Source: an uncultured Oscillospiraceae bacterium (GTDB taxonomy: Bacteria; Bacillota; Clostridia; Oscillospirales; Ruminococcaceae). Taken from it: a stretch of DNA of 64,000 nucleotides. The notes beneath the pieces were generated by a model that was not told the DNA's origin, did no database searches, and was given only the letters and a program-made list of their open reading frames with translations. Shown here piece by piece: positions 8,471-16,657 of the stretch (positions are counted from its first letter, which is position 1; every line of letters starts with the position of its first letter). The stretch is from positions 124,001-188,000 of the forward strand of contig CAJUPO010000003.1 in NCBI GenBank assembly GCA_910588145.1. The letters run 5' to 3'. The position numbers were made by a program, and so were the translations under genes.

Positions 8471-8495
8471 TGAGTATATTTATATTATATACTCA
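8471..8495. promoter_or_regulatory. Operator-like inverted repeat overlapping a -10 box
   Basis: Perfect 8-bp arms TGAGTATA (8471-8478) and TATACTCA (8488-8495) around a 9-base centre. A minus-strand TATAAT (8489-8484) sits inside it, so a protein bound here would block the promoter of the micro-ORF. No well-spaced -35 is visible (TCGACA is 21 bases away). Confidence 0.55.
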
Positions 8496-8590
8496 CAAGA
8501 ATGCGAGATTTGTCGATTTTTGTAAAGATTTAAAAAAATACAATTAAAATCAAAAAATAATGTCTGATAATGTCGATTATAGAGCAAACA

Positions 8591-8620
8591 ATAAAAGAGT
8601 CCTGCAAAAACAGGACTCTT
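8591..8620 (-). terminator. Terminator of the scp-ytfJ-rluB operon
   Basis: A 10-bp stem (8595-8604 with 8611-8620) followed on the minus strand by TTTTAT. It lies 25 bases past the end of rluB. Confidence 0.85.
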
Positions 8621-8644
8621 AATACTAAAATTATAAATATACTT

Positions 8645-9376
8645 TTATGCTTCTTTACCGATTGCATTTCTTATAGCACGAAGCTCTTCAGCAGTAAGCT
8701 CTCGGTATGTTCCAGGCTTGAGCATTCCAAGCTTTAGAGGACCTATACTTATACGGCGCAGTCTTGCCACTTCAAGACCTACTGCCTCACACATTTTTCT
8801 TATCTGACGATTTCTGCCCTCTTTAATAGTAATCAAAAGAACCACACGTCCAGGCTCCTTATCCTTTACCACAACCGTAGCCGGAAGAGTTTTTCTGCCG
8901 TCAATTACTACCCCGTCCGAAAGCTTTACAAGCTGATCGTCATTTATATCCGGACGTACAGTAACTCTGTAAGTTTTTGTAATCTGCTTTGCAGGATGCA
9001 TAATACTATTTGCAAAAGCTCCGTCATTGGTAAAAAGGAGAAGTCCCTCTGAATTTCTGTCAAGTCTTCCTACAGGATAAACTCTTTCATCAACGCCGTC
9101 CAGCAATTCAGTAACGCATTTTCTTCCCAGTTCGTCGTTCATTGTAGTCACATAGCCTCTCGGCTTATTCATAACAATATATACAAAATTTTTCTTTTTC
9201 GGTATGTAGATTCTCTCACCGTTTACAGTGATAATATCCCTGACTGTTGCCTTGTCACCTGGCTTTACAGGGCGTCCGTTAAGTTTAACCTTACCCTGAT
9301 TCATTAATTCTTCCGCTTTTCTTCTTGAACAATAGCCGCAGTCAGCTATAATTTTTTGTATTCTTATCTTTTCCAA
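8645..9376 (-). CDS. rluB: rRNA pseudouridine synthase, RsuA/RluB family
   Basis: 243 residues. An N-terminal S4 RNA-binding domain (residues 3-60, IRIQKIIADCGYCSRRKAEEL) is followed by the synthase domain with the catalytic-Asp motif GRLDRNSEGLLLFTNDG near residue 105 and the closing GRNRQIRKM motif near 205. Members isomerise uridine in 23S or 16S rRNA. In Firmicutes the copy beside scpAB and the D,D-carboxypeptidase is RluB, which supports the name. It is the last gene of the minus-strand operon, 4 bases after the carboxypeptidase. Confidence 0.92.
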   Translation of the reverse strand: MEKIRIQKIIADCGYCSRRKAEELMNQGKVKLNGRPVKPGDKATVRDIITVNGERIYIPKKKNFVYIVMNKPRGYVTTMNDELGRKCVTELLDGVDERVYPVGRLDRNSEGLLLFTNDGAFANSIMHPAKQITKTYRVTVRPDINDDQLVKLSDGVVIDGRKTLPATVVVKDKEPGRVVLLITIKEGRNRQIRKMCEAVGLEVARLRRISIGPLKLGMLKPGTYRELTAEELRAIRNAIGKEA

Positions 9377-9380
9377 CTCA

Positions 9381-10520
9381 TTACTCCTGTTTGTTAAATA
9401 AAAATTCTTTTATTTTTTCTTTGATTCCCTTTTTTTTCTTATCCGTCTGTATATAATCACAATTTTTCATAGCCTTAACCGGCAATGCGTCTATAAGTCT
9501 GCCGTCATAATAAAATCTTAGCTCTCCCACTTCATCTCCTGCATTCAGCGGAGCATAAACAAAAGGAGGCATATAAAGCTCGGAAGTTATACGGTTTTCC
9601 GTCATACCATCAGTTCCAAGCAATATTTCTCCCTCTGCTTTTACCGGAATAGAATCACAATCTCCGCCGACAGCTTGCATCTGAAAAATTTCTTCTGATG
9701 AAAGGCTGCTTGCATTAAGCTTTGAAAAACCGTAGTCATACATCCTCATATGATCGTCCCAGTCATTTTTATCGTTAAGAGTTACGCAGATCATGGAAAC
9801 TCCGTCTCTCTCGCACGCAGAAACAAGACATCGCCCTGCCTCGTCAGTAAAGCCTGTTTTTACCCCCTTTACCCCATCATACATAGTAAGAAGCTTATTG
9901 CTATTAGTAAGCCATCTTTCATAGGGAGGATTTCCAAATTCAACCTTAGCTTTTGACTGGGAACATATTTCGCTGAAAACCGGATTTCTCAGCGCTTCCC
10001 TTGTAAGAAGCGCCATATCATATGCCGAAGCTCCGTGTCCGGTCCCTTCCAGACCCGAGGGTGTTACAAAACCGGTACGTGTCATACCGATTTCAGCCGC
10101 TCTCTCATTCATCATAGAAGCAAAATTTTCAATTGTACCGCCTATTTTCACCGCTGCTGCGTTAGCAGCGTCATTTCCGGAAGGCAAAAGCATACCATAA
10201 CAAAGGGCTCGCTTTGTAACAACATCGCCTTCCACAAGTCCCATTGAAGAGCCTTCTACCTTTATAGCGCTGCTGTCCACAACAAATTCATCATCAAGAT
10301 TTCCGCTTTCAATACAAAGCAGTGTAGTCATAATTTTAGTAGTGCTTGCCATGGGCAGCTTTTCAGACGAATTTTTTTCAAAGACTATTCGTCCTGTTTT
10401 TTCCTCTACAAGCACGCAGGCTTTTGCTGAAACGGACGGCTCACTTTCCTCCGAATAAACGGAAGTCAGGCACAAAATCGCCGTAACTGCCATACAGATA
10501 AAATTCAATATCTTTTTCAT
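9381..10520 (-). CDS. D-alanyl-D-alanine carboxypeptidase (DacB/DacF type)
   Basis: 379 residues: an N-terminal signal peptide (about 1-23), then the three penicillin-binding motifs S59-T-T-K62, S114-G-N116 and K220-T-G222, and a C-terminal PBP5-like beta domain (about 285-365). It trims the terminal D-Ala from peptidoglycan stem peptides outside the membrane. Its place next to ytfJ and scpAB is typical of the sporulation-associated DacB/DacF enzymes in Clostridia, but vegetative function is possible. The very C-terminus is Lys-rich and could act as the membrane anchor of this family. Confidence 0.93.
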   Translation of the reverse strand: MKKILNFICMAVTAILCLTSVYSEESEPSVSAKACVLVEEKTGRIVFEKNSSEKLPMASTTKIMTTLLCIESGNLDDEFVVDSSAIKVEGSSMGLVEGDVVTKRALCYGMLLPSGNDAANAAAVKIGGTIENFASMMNERAAEIGMTRTGFVTPSGLEGTGHGASAYDMALLTREALRNPVFSEICSQSKAKVEFGNPPYERWLTNSNKLLTMYDGVKGVKTGFTDEAGRCLVSACERDGVSMICVTLNDKNDWDDHMRMYDYGFSKLNASSLSSEEIFQMQAVGGDCDSIPVKAEGEILLGTDGMTENRITSELYMPPFVYAPLNAGDEVGELRFYYDGRLIDALPVKAMKNCDYIQTDKKKKGIKEKIKEFLFNKQE

Positions 10521-10586
10521 TCTGCTCCTCCATAAAAATATTTTCGTTTAATTTTATGAAGAAACATGCTCTTTCAGTACGATAAA

Positions 10587-10976
10587 TTAATTATTTTCCT
10601 CTTTTTTCTTGTCCTTGTTTATCATTCCGGAGATTTTGTCCACTATATCCGGAATCAGATTTACAACAGCATTAGGCGTTGAAGCGTTGAACGAAACCTG
10701 CATAAGCTTAGCTTCTCCCTTATACACTACAAGAAAAGCGATTGGCTGAATTGAAACGCCTGCGCCGGAACCGCCGCCAAAAAGTTCCTTTTCCTTTTTT
10801 GACGGAAGATCAGAACCGCCCGAAGCGAATCCGAATGAAACCTTTGAAATTGGAATAATATTTGTTCCGTCATCAAGCTTTATCGGTTCTCCCACGATTG
10901 TATTAACGTCTACCATTTCTTTCAGTTTTTCCATGGTAATACCCATGATGCCGCTTATATTTGCTTTATTTTCCAT
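10587..10976 (-). CDS. ytfJ: Sporulation protein YtfJ (GerW family)
   Basis: 129 residues. The family motif (GSGAGVSIQPIAFLVV, with the preceding Gly-rich GGGSG) is clear, as is the VGEPIKLDDGTNIIPISKVSFGF stretch in two parts. Known members are spore-associated and needed for normal germination in some Bacillus species; the biochemical role is unknown. The ATG at 10976 is chosen because GGAG lies 5 bases upstream; a longer frame to 11012 starts inside the previous gene without a site. It follows DUF2953, the usual ytfI-ytfJ pair. Confidence 0.92.
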   Translation of the reverse strand: MENKANISGIMGITMEKLKEMVDVNTIVGEPIKLDDGTNIIPISKVSFGFASGGSDLPSKKEKELFGGGSGAGVSIQPIAFLVVYKGEAKLMQVSFNASTPNAVVNLIPDIVDKISGMINKDKKKEENN

Positions 10977-10999
10977 AACAACTCCATTTCTCCGCAATC

Positions 11000-11695
11000 T
11001 CAGGCGGAACACAGCTCCTCATTTTTTGATTCAGCCGTTCTGTTCTTTTTTCTTCTATTATTATTTACCAGAAAAGTAAAAATAAACACAATACCTGCCC
11101 ATAATGCTGAAGAGGGACGTGCCTTTACGCAGCAGCTCATATCATAAACGCTTTTTTCCTTGTTAAAAACGCAGCTGACATTTATTTTATCCTTTTTCAG
11201 CGTAAAAATATTACTGGAAAAACGCAGTGTATTATACAAAAGAATGTTTACTCTTCCAAATTTTAACGCACACTCGCAGGCGTCAAGGTCGGATATTTTA
11301 AAATCTATAAAAATTTTCGTCACCGAAATACGCTTAAAGGCACTTTTTATAGTCTTACCTCCGGCCGTAATCAAACTCAGTATAAAATCAAACTGTTCGC
11401 CCTTATTTTCGGGAATAAATTTTTTTCTTATTGAATGCTTGTCCTCATCATTTTTTTCCTTGTGTGCTTTTTTAATTCCTGCTTTTTTTCTGCGCTTTCC
11501 GGACTTCTTAAATTCATTGTTTTCTTTCTCTGACTGTTCTTCTTTCTCATTGCCTTTTATGCGTATTTTAAAAAACAGATACTTTAAAACAATTTCAGTT
11601 TTTCCGTTAATATAACTAAAGCAGAATCTAAACGGAGAAAGTAATAATACCAGCAGAATAAGCAGTATTGCAGAAATAATAGTAAGTGCTGTCAT
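11000..11695 (-). CDS. ytfI: DUF2953 protein (YtfI-like)
   Basis: 231 residues with an N-terminal membrane segment (about 4-24), a long highly charged Lys/Glu linker (about 50-95), a DUF2953 core (about 100-190) and a second hydrophobic segment (about 200-218) near the C-terminus. In spore formers this family sits directly upstream of ytfJ, as here, and is assumed to act with it at the forespore membrane. No enzyme motif is visible. Confidence 0.8.
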   Translation of the reverse strand: MTALTIISAILLILLVLLLSPFRFCFSYINGKTEIVLKYLFFKIRIKGNEKEEQSEKENNEFKKSGKRRKKAGIKKAHKEKNDEDKHSIRKKFIPENKGEQFDFILSLITAGGKTIKSAFKRISVTKIFIDFKISDLDACECALKFGRVNILLYNTLRFSSNIFTLKKDKINVSCVFNKEKSVYDMSCCVKARPSSALWAGIVFIFTFLVNNNRRKKNRTAESKNEELCSA

Positions 11696-11738
11696 TAGGC
11701 TTCCTCCCCAAAATAAAAATCAACTGATTATATTAGCT

Positions 11739-12308
11739 TTAAAGCAAAGCCGCTTCCTCAGAATCGGATTCGTTCTCTGTACCGGATCCCTCACGAACCA
11801 GCGGCGGAAGATCATTAAGAGAACTAAGACCGAAACATCTGAGAAATGCCGGCGTTGTTATATATGCCACCGGATGTCCCGGAACTTCAAGGCGCCCGTT
11901 TTCCTCAAGGAGTCCTTTTTCAACAAGGGAATTTATTACTGACGAGCTGTCAATACCACGAACATTTTCAACAAAGCTTTTGCTGACCGGCTGATTGTAT
12001 GCAACAATAGTAAGCGCCTCCATAGCGGCATTTGACAGCGGAGCCTGACGCTTATTTTCCATTGCTGAACGTATATATTCAGCAGTTTCACTTTTTGTAC
12101 TCATCTGATAACCGCCGCTTAGTTTTAGAATATTAAGCGCACTGCCGCATTCATCATAATGTTCGTTAAGACTATCAATAAGTGATGACACTTTATCCCG
12201 TGCCACCCCTATTGCTTCAGAAAGCCTAAATTCGTCAACCGGATCACCCATAGCAAAAAGCACTGCTTCAACCGCCTTGAGATTTTCATTCAGCTGCAAG
12301 AGCCTCAT
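11739..12308 (-). CDS. scpB: Segregation and condensation protein B
   Basis: 189 residues made of two winged-helix domains; the characteristic motifs AVEAVLFAMGDPV at the N-terminus and MEALTIVAYNQPVSK near residue 94 are present. ScpB binds ScpA and the SMC heads to form the condensin complex that organises the chromosome. The annotated ATG overlaps the end of scpA by 23 bases and has AAAGG almost touching it; a TTG three codons later with GGATGAGG upstream is an alternative start. Tight overlap with scpA fits stoichiometric expression. Confidence 0.93.
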   Translation of the reverse strand: MRLLQLNENLKAVEAVLFAMGDPVDEFRLSEAIGVARDKVSSLIDSLNEHYDECGSALNILKLSGGYQMSTKSETAEYIRSAMENKRQAPLSNAAMEALTIVAYNQPVSKSFVENVRGIDSSSVINSLVEKGLLEENGRLEVPGHPVAYITTPAFLRCFGLSSLNDLPPLVREGSGTENESDSEEAALL

Positions 12309-13005
12309 CCTTTCTCTTAAAATATATCATTGTATTATCTTCGCTGATAAGTATACGTCCGGACTTCGTAAGATCCAGAATAGCCAAAAACGTAGCTACC
12401 CTCTCCGAACGGCCGGTCATGCCTTCAAAAAGGTTTGTTATATACGCTTTACCAGTCTTGTAAAGACTTTTAAGAACGTATACAATCTTTACGCTTACCG
12501 GGACAACCTGCTGATTTACTACGGCACTTATCTTTTTTTCGCTGTCATCTTTGGATTCAACGGGCTTTACATTCATACTGAAATAAGCGTCAACAAGCTT
12601 CTGAGGTGAATGTTTTAATCTGTATTCACCGCTGAAAGTAATTTTCATGGGCTCCCTTACAAATATATCATGCCCAACAAATTCCATTTTAAGACACTCA
12701 GCCGCTTTTTTGCATAAAGAATATTCAATAAGCGCACCCTGAAGTTCTTTTTTTATTTCCTCTGCCTCTTCAGGCTTAGGAAGCAGGGAAACAGTTTTTA
12801 TATATATCAGCCTTGCCGCCATTTCAAGAAATTCTCCGGCAATTTCAAGATCCTGTTCTTTAGCCTGTTCAATATAAAGCAGATACTGCTCCAAAAGCTT
12901 TGAAATTTCTATATCGTAAATATTAAGCTTATGCTTGGTTATAAGATGCAAAAGAAGATCAAGAGGACCTTCAAAAACATCAAGCTTAAAAGAAATACTT
13001 TCCAA
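12286..13005 (-). CDS. scpA: Segregation and condensation protein A
   Basis: 239 residues, the kleisin subunit of bacterial condensin. The N-terminal signature FEGPLDLLLHLITKHKL (residues 11-27) is diagnostic; the C-terminal winged-helix that contacts the SMC head ends with FLAILDLTKSGRI. It links SMC heads and recruits ScpB. It starts 5 bases after the M50 protease gene ends and overlaps scpB, as in most Firmicutes. Confidence 0.95.
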   Translation of the reverse strand: MESISFKLDVFEGPLDLLLHLITKHKLNIYDIEISKLLEQYLLYIEQAKEQDLEIAGEFLEMAARLIYIKTVSLLPKPEEAEEIKKELQGALIEYSLCKKAAECLKMEFVGHDIFVREPMKITFSGEYRLKHSPQKLVDAYFSMNVKPVESKDDSEKKISAVVNQQVVPVSVKIVYVLKSLYKTGKAYITNLFEGMTGRSERVATFLAILDLTKSGRILISEDNTMIYFKRKDEALAAE

Positions 13006-13010
13006 GTGCT

Positions 13011-13697
13011 TTATGCCCCCATAAGTTTCGGAATAAAGTTAGTTATAAGCCAAAAGAAATCCATAATATGTCCGGCAACCCAGTTAAGAGGTCCGCTGAT
13101 TACACGTGAAAGCACAACTGCCATAAACACAATGCTTATTATCATCTGATGCTGGTTAATCCATCTGTCAAAGCTTTCGCTTGTGAAATAGCTGACAATT
13201 TTAGAGCCGTCAAGCGGCGGTATAGGTATAAGGTTAAATAGTGCAAGACCTATATTTATAGTTATGAAACACTGTAAAATATACAAAAACATTTCCGCTC
13301 CCGATACTGCGCTTGTGCTGGTAATAATGCTCTCCCTTACAAATGAAAGTGAAATAACTATCCTGTATATAACAGTCACTAAAAAAGCTGCTATAAGATT
13401 AGACAGCGGTCCGGCCGCAGCAGTAAGAGATATCCCCAGTCGCTGTTTCTTAAACTTAAGCGGATTTATAGGAACAGGCTTTGCCCAGCCGAATCCGGTA
13501 AGAAGCAGACACAATGCACCAAAAATATCAATGTGGGAAAGCGGGTTCAGAGTAAGTCTTCCCATGTATGCCGCCGTATCGTCTCCCATTTTATGAGCCG
13601 CCCAAGCATGAGCGTACTCATGTACAGGCAGTATCAGAAAAATAACAAGCACCTTTGTAAATATCTGAAGCACATTATTAAGAGTTTCTATGTCCAT
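13011..13697 (-). CDS. Site-2-protease-like M50 membrane metalloprotease
   Basis: 228 residues, about five to six membrane helices. The zinc site H26-E-Y-A-H30 lies in the first helix after LILPV, and the third ligand is in the NLIPIPPLDGSKI motif of a later helix. This is the short YwhC-like branch without PDZ or CBS domains; substrates are not known. It opens the seven-gene minus-strand operon running through scpA, scpB, ytfI, ytfJ, the D,D-carboxypeptidase and rluB. GGAG precedes the ATG. Confidence 0.9.
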   Translation of the reverse strand: MDIETLNNVLQIFTKVLVIFLILPVHEYAHAWAAHKMGDDTAAYMGRLTLNPLSHIDIFGALCLLLTGFGWAKPVPINPLKFKKQRLGISLTAAAGPLSNLIAAFLVTVIYRIVISLSFVRESIITSTSAVSGAEMFLYILQCFITINIGLALFNLIPIPPLDGSKIVSYFTSESFDRWINQHQMIISIVFMAVVLSRVISGPLNWVAGHIMDFFWLITNFIPKLMGA

Positions 13698-13734
13698 TTT
13701 TATTCCTCCGTTATCTTATAAATAATTAAATTAT

Positions 13735-13763
13735 ATTATACAATATTTATCAAATAAATTCAA
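13735..13763 (-). promoter_or_regulatory. Sigma-A promoter of the M50-scpAB-ytfIJ operon
   Basis: On the minus strand TTGAAT (13763-13758), a 17-base spacer and TATAAT (13740-13735), 38 bases upstream of the first gene. Confidence 0.75.
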
Positions 13764-13819
13764 GTCCTGTTTCCATTTTTGTATTTCCAAAAAAAAATTA
13801 TATTTTTTTCAAAAAACCC

Positions 13820-13848
13820 TTGATTTTTTATCAATTTTCTGATAGAAT
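13820..13848 (+). promoter_or_regulatory. Sigma-A promoter of rpmB
   Basis: TTGATT at 13820-13825, a 17-base spacer and TAGAAT at 13843-13848. It is divergent from the scp operon promoter. Confidence 0.7.
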
Positions 13849-13895
13849 ATATCTGTTGACTTTTTGTAAAAGTAAAGAAAGGTAGGTGCAGTCGA

Positions 13896-14081
13896 ATGGC
13901 AAAATGTGAAATCTGCGGAAAGGGCGTTACTTTCGGTATCAAAGTTTCCCATTCTCACAGAAGAACTAACAGAACATGGAAGCCGAATGTAAAGCGCGTT
14001 AAGGCTATCGTCAAAGGTACTCCTTGTCATATATACGCATGCTCAAGATGCCTGCGTTCCGGTAAGGTTGAAAGAGCTTAA
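13896..14081 (+). CDS. rpmB: 50S ribosomal protein L28
   Basis: 61 residues, basic, with the L28 N-terminus AKCEICGKG and the HSHRRTNRTWKPN motif. Cysteine pairs C-x2-C at residues 4/7 and near 49/52 (CSRC) make this a zinc-binding (C+) form of L28. Monocistronic with its own promoter and terminator; GGTAGG precedes the ATG. Many bacteria respond to zinc shortage by swapping C+ for C- paralogues; no second copy is in this window. Confidence 0.97.
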   Translation: MAKCEICGKGVTFGIKVSHSHRRTNRTWKPNVKRVKAIVKGTPCHIYACSRCLRSGKVERA

Positions 14082-14099
14082 TTAAATGTTTGGCAAATT

Positions 14100-14145
14100 T
14101 CGGGAGAGTTCAAAGTTTTTTCTTTGAGTCTGCTCCCGATTTTTT
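14100..14145 (+). terminator. Terminator of rpmB
   Basis: Stem TCGGGAG (14100-14106)/CTCCCGA (14133-14139) with an inner CAAAG/CTTTG stem, followed by TTTTTTG. Confidence 0.9.
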
Positions 14146-14159
14146 GTTTCTTAAGATAA

Positions 14160-14193
14160 AAATCCCCGTAATAAAAATTACGGGGATTTTTTA
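14160..14193. terminator. Terminator after the PIN-like gene
   Basis: Strong stem AATCCCCGTAAT/ATTACGGGGATT with an AAAA loop; T-runs on both strands. It overlaps the last codon region of the minus-strand PIN-like gene and also backs up the rpmB terminator. Confidence 0.88.
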
Positions 14194-14826
14194 TGCAGAC
14201 GCTGCTGCTTTTTTTAAACTTGAATACTCTGACTTAATTCGATTATAAATATCAAGACCTTTTTCCTGCTTGAATCTTGAAACAAGCTCAGCATAAAACA
14301 TCTGCTTATTCTCAGTTCCAAGAAGCACCGAACTTATATTTATAATATCACAGGAAGAATATTCCGGAAGCATACTGCATAATCTCTCATAAATCGGGAC
14401 ACCCTTTGACGATCTGGACTGCTTTATCTGAGAAACAGGCTTGCTCCCCTTTGATATTGTTGCGGCAATTGAAGGACTTCTGTATATATCCACATTTTCC
14501 GCCATAAGATAGCTTTCATAAAACGCTGTATTATAGTCAAAACCCTTATCGTTGCTTATTAAGTAAATATCCTGATTAATACCTTTTCCCAGCAGATAGC
14601 CGGTAAAAAGAGTAAGCTGAAAATCAAGAGCATTCTTTCCGCCGTTTCCGACTTCGAAATACTTAACTGACGCTTTGCATGAAACAAGACTTTTATGTGT
14701 TTCAAAAGAAAGACTTGCCGCCTTGCTCGAATAGAAGACATAAACATCATCATCGCTGCTAAGCAATTCAATGCCCTTGAACCCTCCGGCATTTACATTT
14801 TCATAATCTACAAGATATATTGACAT
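14191..14826 (-). CDS. PIN-like domain protein
   Basis: 211 residues. The N-terminal half has the acid motifs of PIN-like nucleases: IYLVDYENV at the start, KNALDFQLTLFTGYLLG near 64-80, and YLISNDKGFDY near 88-98, giving Asp7, Asp67 and Asp93-type positions for metal binding. The C-terminal third is helical. The family cuts RNA in many settings; stand-alone proteins of this type are poorly studied. No antitoxin-like gene lies next to it, so a classical toxin-antitoxin pair is unlikely. Its start follows GGGGATG directly downstream of the VTT protein gene, suggesting cotranscription. Confidence 0.75.
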   Translation of the reverse strand: MSIYLVDYENVNAGGFKGIELLSSDDDVYVFYSSKAASLSFETHKSLVSCKASVKYFEVGNGGKNALDFQLTLFTGYLLGKGINQDIYLISNDKGFDYNTAFYESYLMAENVDIYRSPSIAATISKGSKPVSQIKQSRSSKGVPIYERLCSMLPEYSSCDIINISSVLLGTENKQMFYAELVSRFKQEKGLDIYNRIKSEYSSLKKAAASA

Positions 14827-14832
14827 ATTTAT

Positions 14833-15567
14833 TCATCCCCTTTTTCTAACTTTTTCAGATAATCGTTTCTCTTTGTTTTCATTAGATTTTTTATTTTTGT
14901 TTTCGATATAGCTGTTAAAAAATATTCCTGTAAGTCCAAGAGCAGCAGTTATTATAAAAATAATTACAGACATTCCCCAGTTTCCGCGGCTAAGCGTTGC
15001 TCCGAGCATTGTCGATGTAACCACTGACGGTATTCTTGCAAGGGTTGACAGAGTAAAGAACCTTACCGGCTTAATATCAGTCAGCGCTGTGATATAAGTA
15101 AGAAGATCCTTTGGTGTTCCAGGAACAAGAAAAACAATAAATACCAGAAGTTCAAGCTTTTTCTCATCCTGAAGAAATTTAAACTTCTCAAACTTTTCCT
15201 TCGGAACAAATGCATTGACAAGAGGCTTCCCAAATTTCTTGACAAGAAAATATACGATAATGCCAGCCAAAAATATTCCGATTTCACATAGAACTAATCC
15301 CCAGAATCCGCCGAATAGTATTCCGCCTAAAATTTCAAAAGGCTCTCCCGGAATAAAAGCAAGAACAACATGTCCCATCTGAGCAAGCAGAAATATCAGA
15401 TAAGCCATAATCCCCCAGTCGTCAACCTTACTCCGTATAGCCTCTCTGCCCGATTCCTCTGAAAGACTGTTTGCAAGAGGAATAACAAAAAAGCATGTCA
15501 GTATAATACATAGTATAATACCGGCTGAAAGAACAGACAACCTTATTATCTTACTTTTTTTTGTCAT
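14833..15567 (-). CDS. TVP38/TMEM64 (VTT domain) membrane protein
   Basis: 244 residues with about six hydrophobic segments. The VTT-domain hallmarks are visible: LAFIPGEPFEILGGILFG in two parts around residue 75-95, and FIVFLVPGTPKDLLTY near 145-160. DedA/VTT proteins act as membrane transporters or lipid scramblases. The ATG at 15567 (MTKKSK) is chosen for AGAGG 8 bases upstream; the longer frame to 15636 has no site. Upstream of the PIN-like gene with 6 bases between them. Confidence 0.85.
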   Translation of the reverse strand: MTKKSKIIRLSVLSAGIILCIILTCFFVIPLANSLSEESGREAIRSKVDDWGIMAYLIFLLAQMGHVVLAFIPGEPFEILGGILFGGFWGLVLCEIGIFLAGIIVYFLVKKFGKPLVNAFVPKEKFEKFKFLQDEKKLELLVFIVFLVPGTPKDLLTYITALTDIKPVRFFTLSTLARIPSVVTSTMLGATLSRGNWGMSVIIFIITAALGLTGIFFNSYIENKNKKSNENKEKRLSEKVRKRG

Positions 15568-15665
15568 TTTACTACCTCTTTTTACAAAATTCAAATTGCA
15601 TAGTATTACAATCCGTCTTTTGTTTATTTTATCCATGGAGCTTTAATTATTCGTTCTATACAATT

Positions 15666-15693
15666 ATTATAACATTTTTTTTCAGATTTGCAA
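15666..15693 (-). promoter_or_regulatory. Promoter of the VTT/PIN gene pair
   Basis: Minus-strand TTGCAA (15693-15688), a 16-base spacer and TATAAT (15671-15666). Confidence 0.65.
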
Positions 15694-15713
15694 GATGAAT
15701 TTTAGTTTTACAC

Positions 15714-15742
15714 TTGTCATACATTAAAAATAATGATATAAT
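15714..15742 (+). promoter_or_regulatory. Sigma-A promoter of the 249-aa membrane protein
   Basis: TTGTCA at 15714-15719, a 17-base spacer and TATAAT at 15737-15742, preceded by TGA (extended -10). Confidence 0.8.
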
Positions 15743-15817
15743 ATATTTGTATAGGTATATCTTTGAATTTTATTTAAATTTTCAAATGATATATAATTCT
15801 CTCGAAAGGGGAATCTA

Positions 15818-16567
15818 ATGAAGACTAAAATACGAAATGATATATGGTTCAAAAGGGCTGCTTCTGTTATAAGCATTTTATACACTATCTATGTATGCGT
15901 CCTTTCCTACCGAACCTTATTCTACGAAGTGATTATCACAAGGAGAGCCGCTTTCTGTCTGTATATTTCAGCCGTCACCGCAATAGCAGTCGCAGCTATG
16001 ATTTACTCCAGAAAACAGCTTGCTACCAAATTTGCTAGTTTTATTCTTGTACCGGTACTGCTCCCTGTAATACTGACCTGCCTTGGAAAATGGGAACTTA
16101 TTATTCCATTGTCAGTATGTGCAGTAGTTATTTTTTTTGCAAGCGGTGCAAACGAAGCTGCAAAAACTATTATCGGAACAATGTATCTTCTGTTGTATAT
16201 CCTTGCGGCTTTAGCTTACTTTATTTTTACATCTTTCCTTTCCTCGCCGTCTATTAAGGAAACAATAGATTCCGGAGTGTCCCCGTCAGGCAAATACCGC
16301 TATGAGGTAATAAATACTACTGACAGCTCAAACGGAAGTACTTCAGTAATTCTTGAACCCAACGACAAGGATATCGAAAAATCAACGGTCACTTACCGTG
16401 CAAAGGGCTATGACAGAACTATCTGCGTTAAAAGACCGCTGAAAAAAATTAAGCTTGAATGGAAAGACGATGAACTTTATATTGACGATGAACGCTGGTT
16501 CACTCCAAGTCAAGCTAAAGACGAAAAATGGTTTGATAAAAAAAGAATTTCATTTGATATTATTTAA
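15818..16567 (+). CDS. Unrecognised membrane protein with a C-terminal beta-rich domain
   Basis: 249 residues. Four to five membrane segments fill residues 12-150; the remaining 100 residues form a soluble, beta-rich domain opening with a DSGVSPSGKYRYEV stretch. That opening resembles the sensory or DUF5412-like domains found after short membrane bundles in Firmicutes, but I cannot assign a family with confidence. AAAGGGG precedes the ATG. It is a single-gene unit with its own promoter and terminator, upstream of but not clearly cotranscribed with aroB. Confidence 0.8.
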   Translation: MKTKIRNDIWFKRAASVISILYTIYVCVLSYRTLFYEVIITRRAAFCLYISAVTAIAVAAMIYSRKQLATKFASFILVPVLLPVILTCLGKWELIIPLSVCAVVIFFASGANEAAKTIIGTMYLLLYILAALAYFIFTSFLSSPSIKETIDSGVSPSGKYRYEVINTTDSSNGSTSVILEPNDKDIEKSTVTYRAKGYDRTICVKRPLKKIKLEWKDDELYIDDERWFTPSQAKDEKWFDKKRISFDII

Positions 16568-16606
16568 TAACAGGGTTTTTAAAGTTAAGCCTTTAATTAT
16601 AAAAAA

Positions 16607-16634
16607 GAAAGGGCGGTGTTTCTGCCCTTTTTAC
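16607..16634 (+). terminator. Terminator between the 249-aa gene and aroB
   Basis: Stem AAAGGGC (16608-16614)/GCCCTTT (16624-16630) followed by TTAC. It is short, so some read-through into aroB is possible; no separate aroB promoter is obvious in the 24 bases left. Confidence 0.6.
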
Positions 16635-16657
16635 TTTCAAAGCCACGGAGGTTGAAT

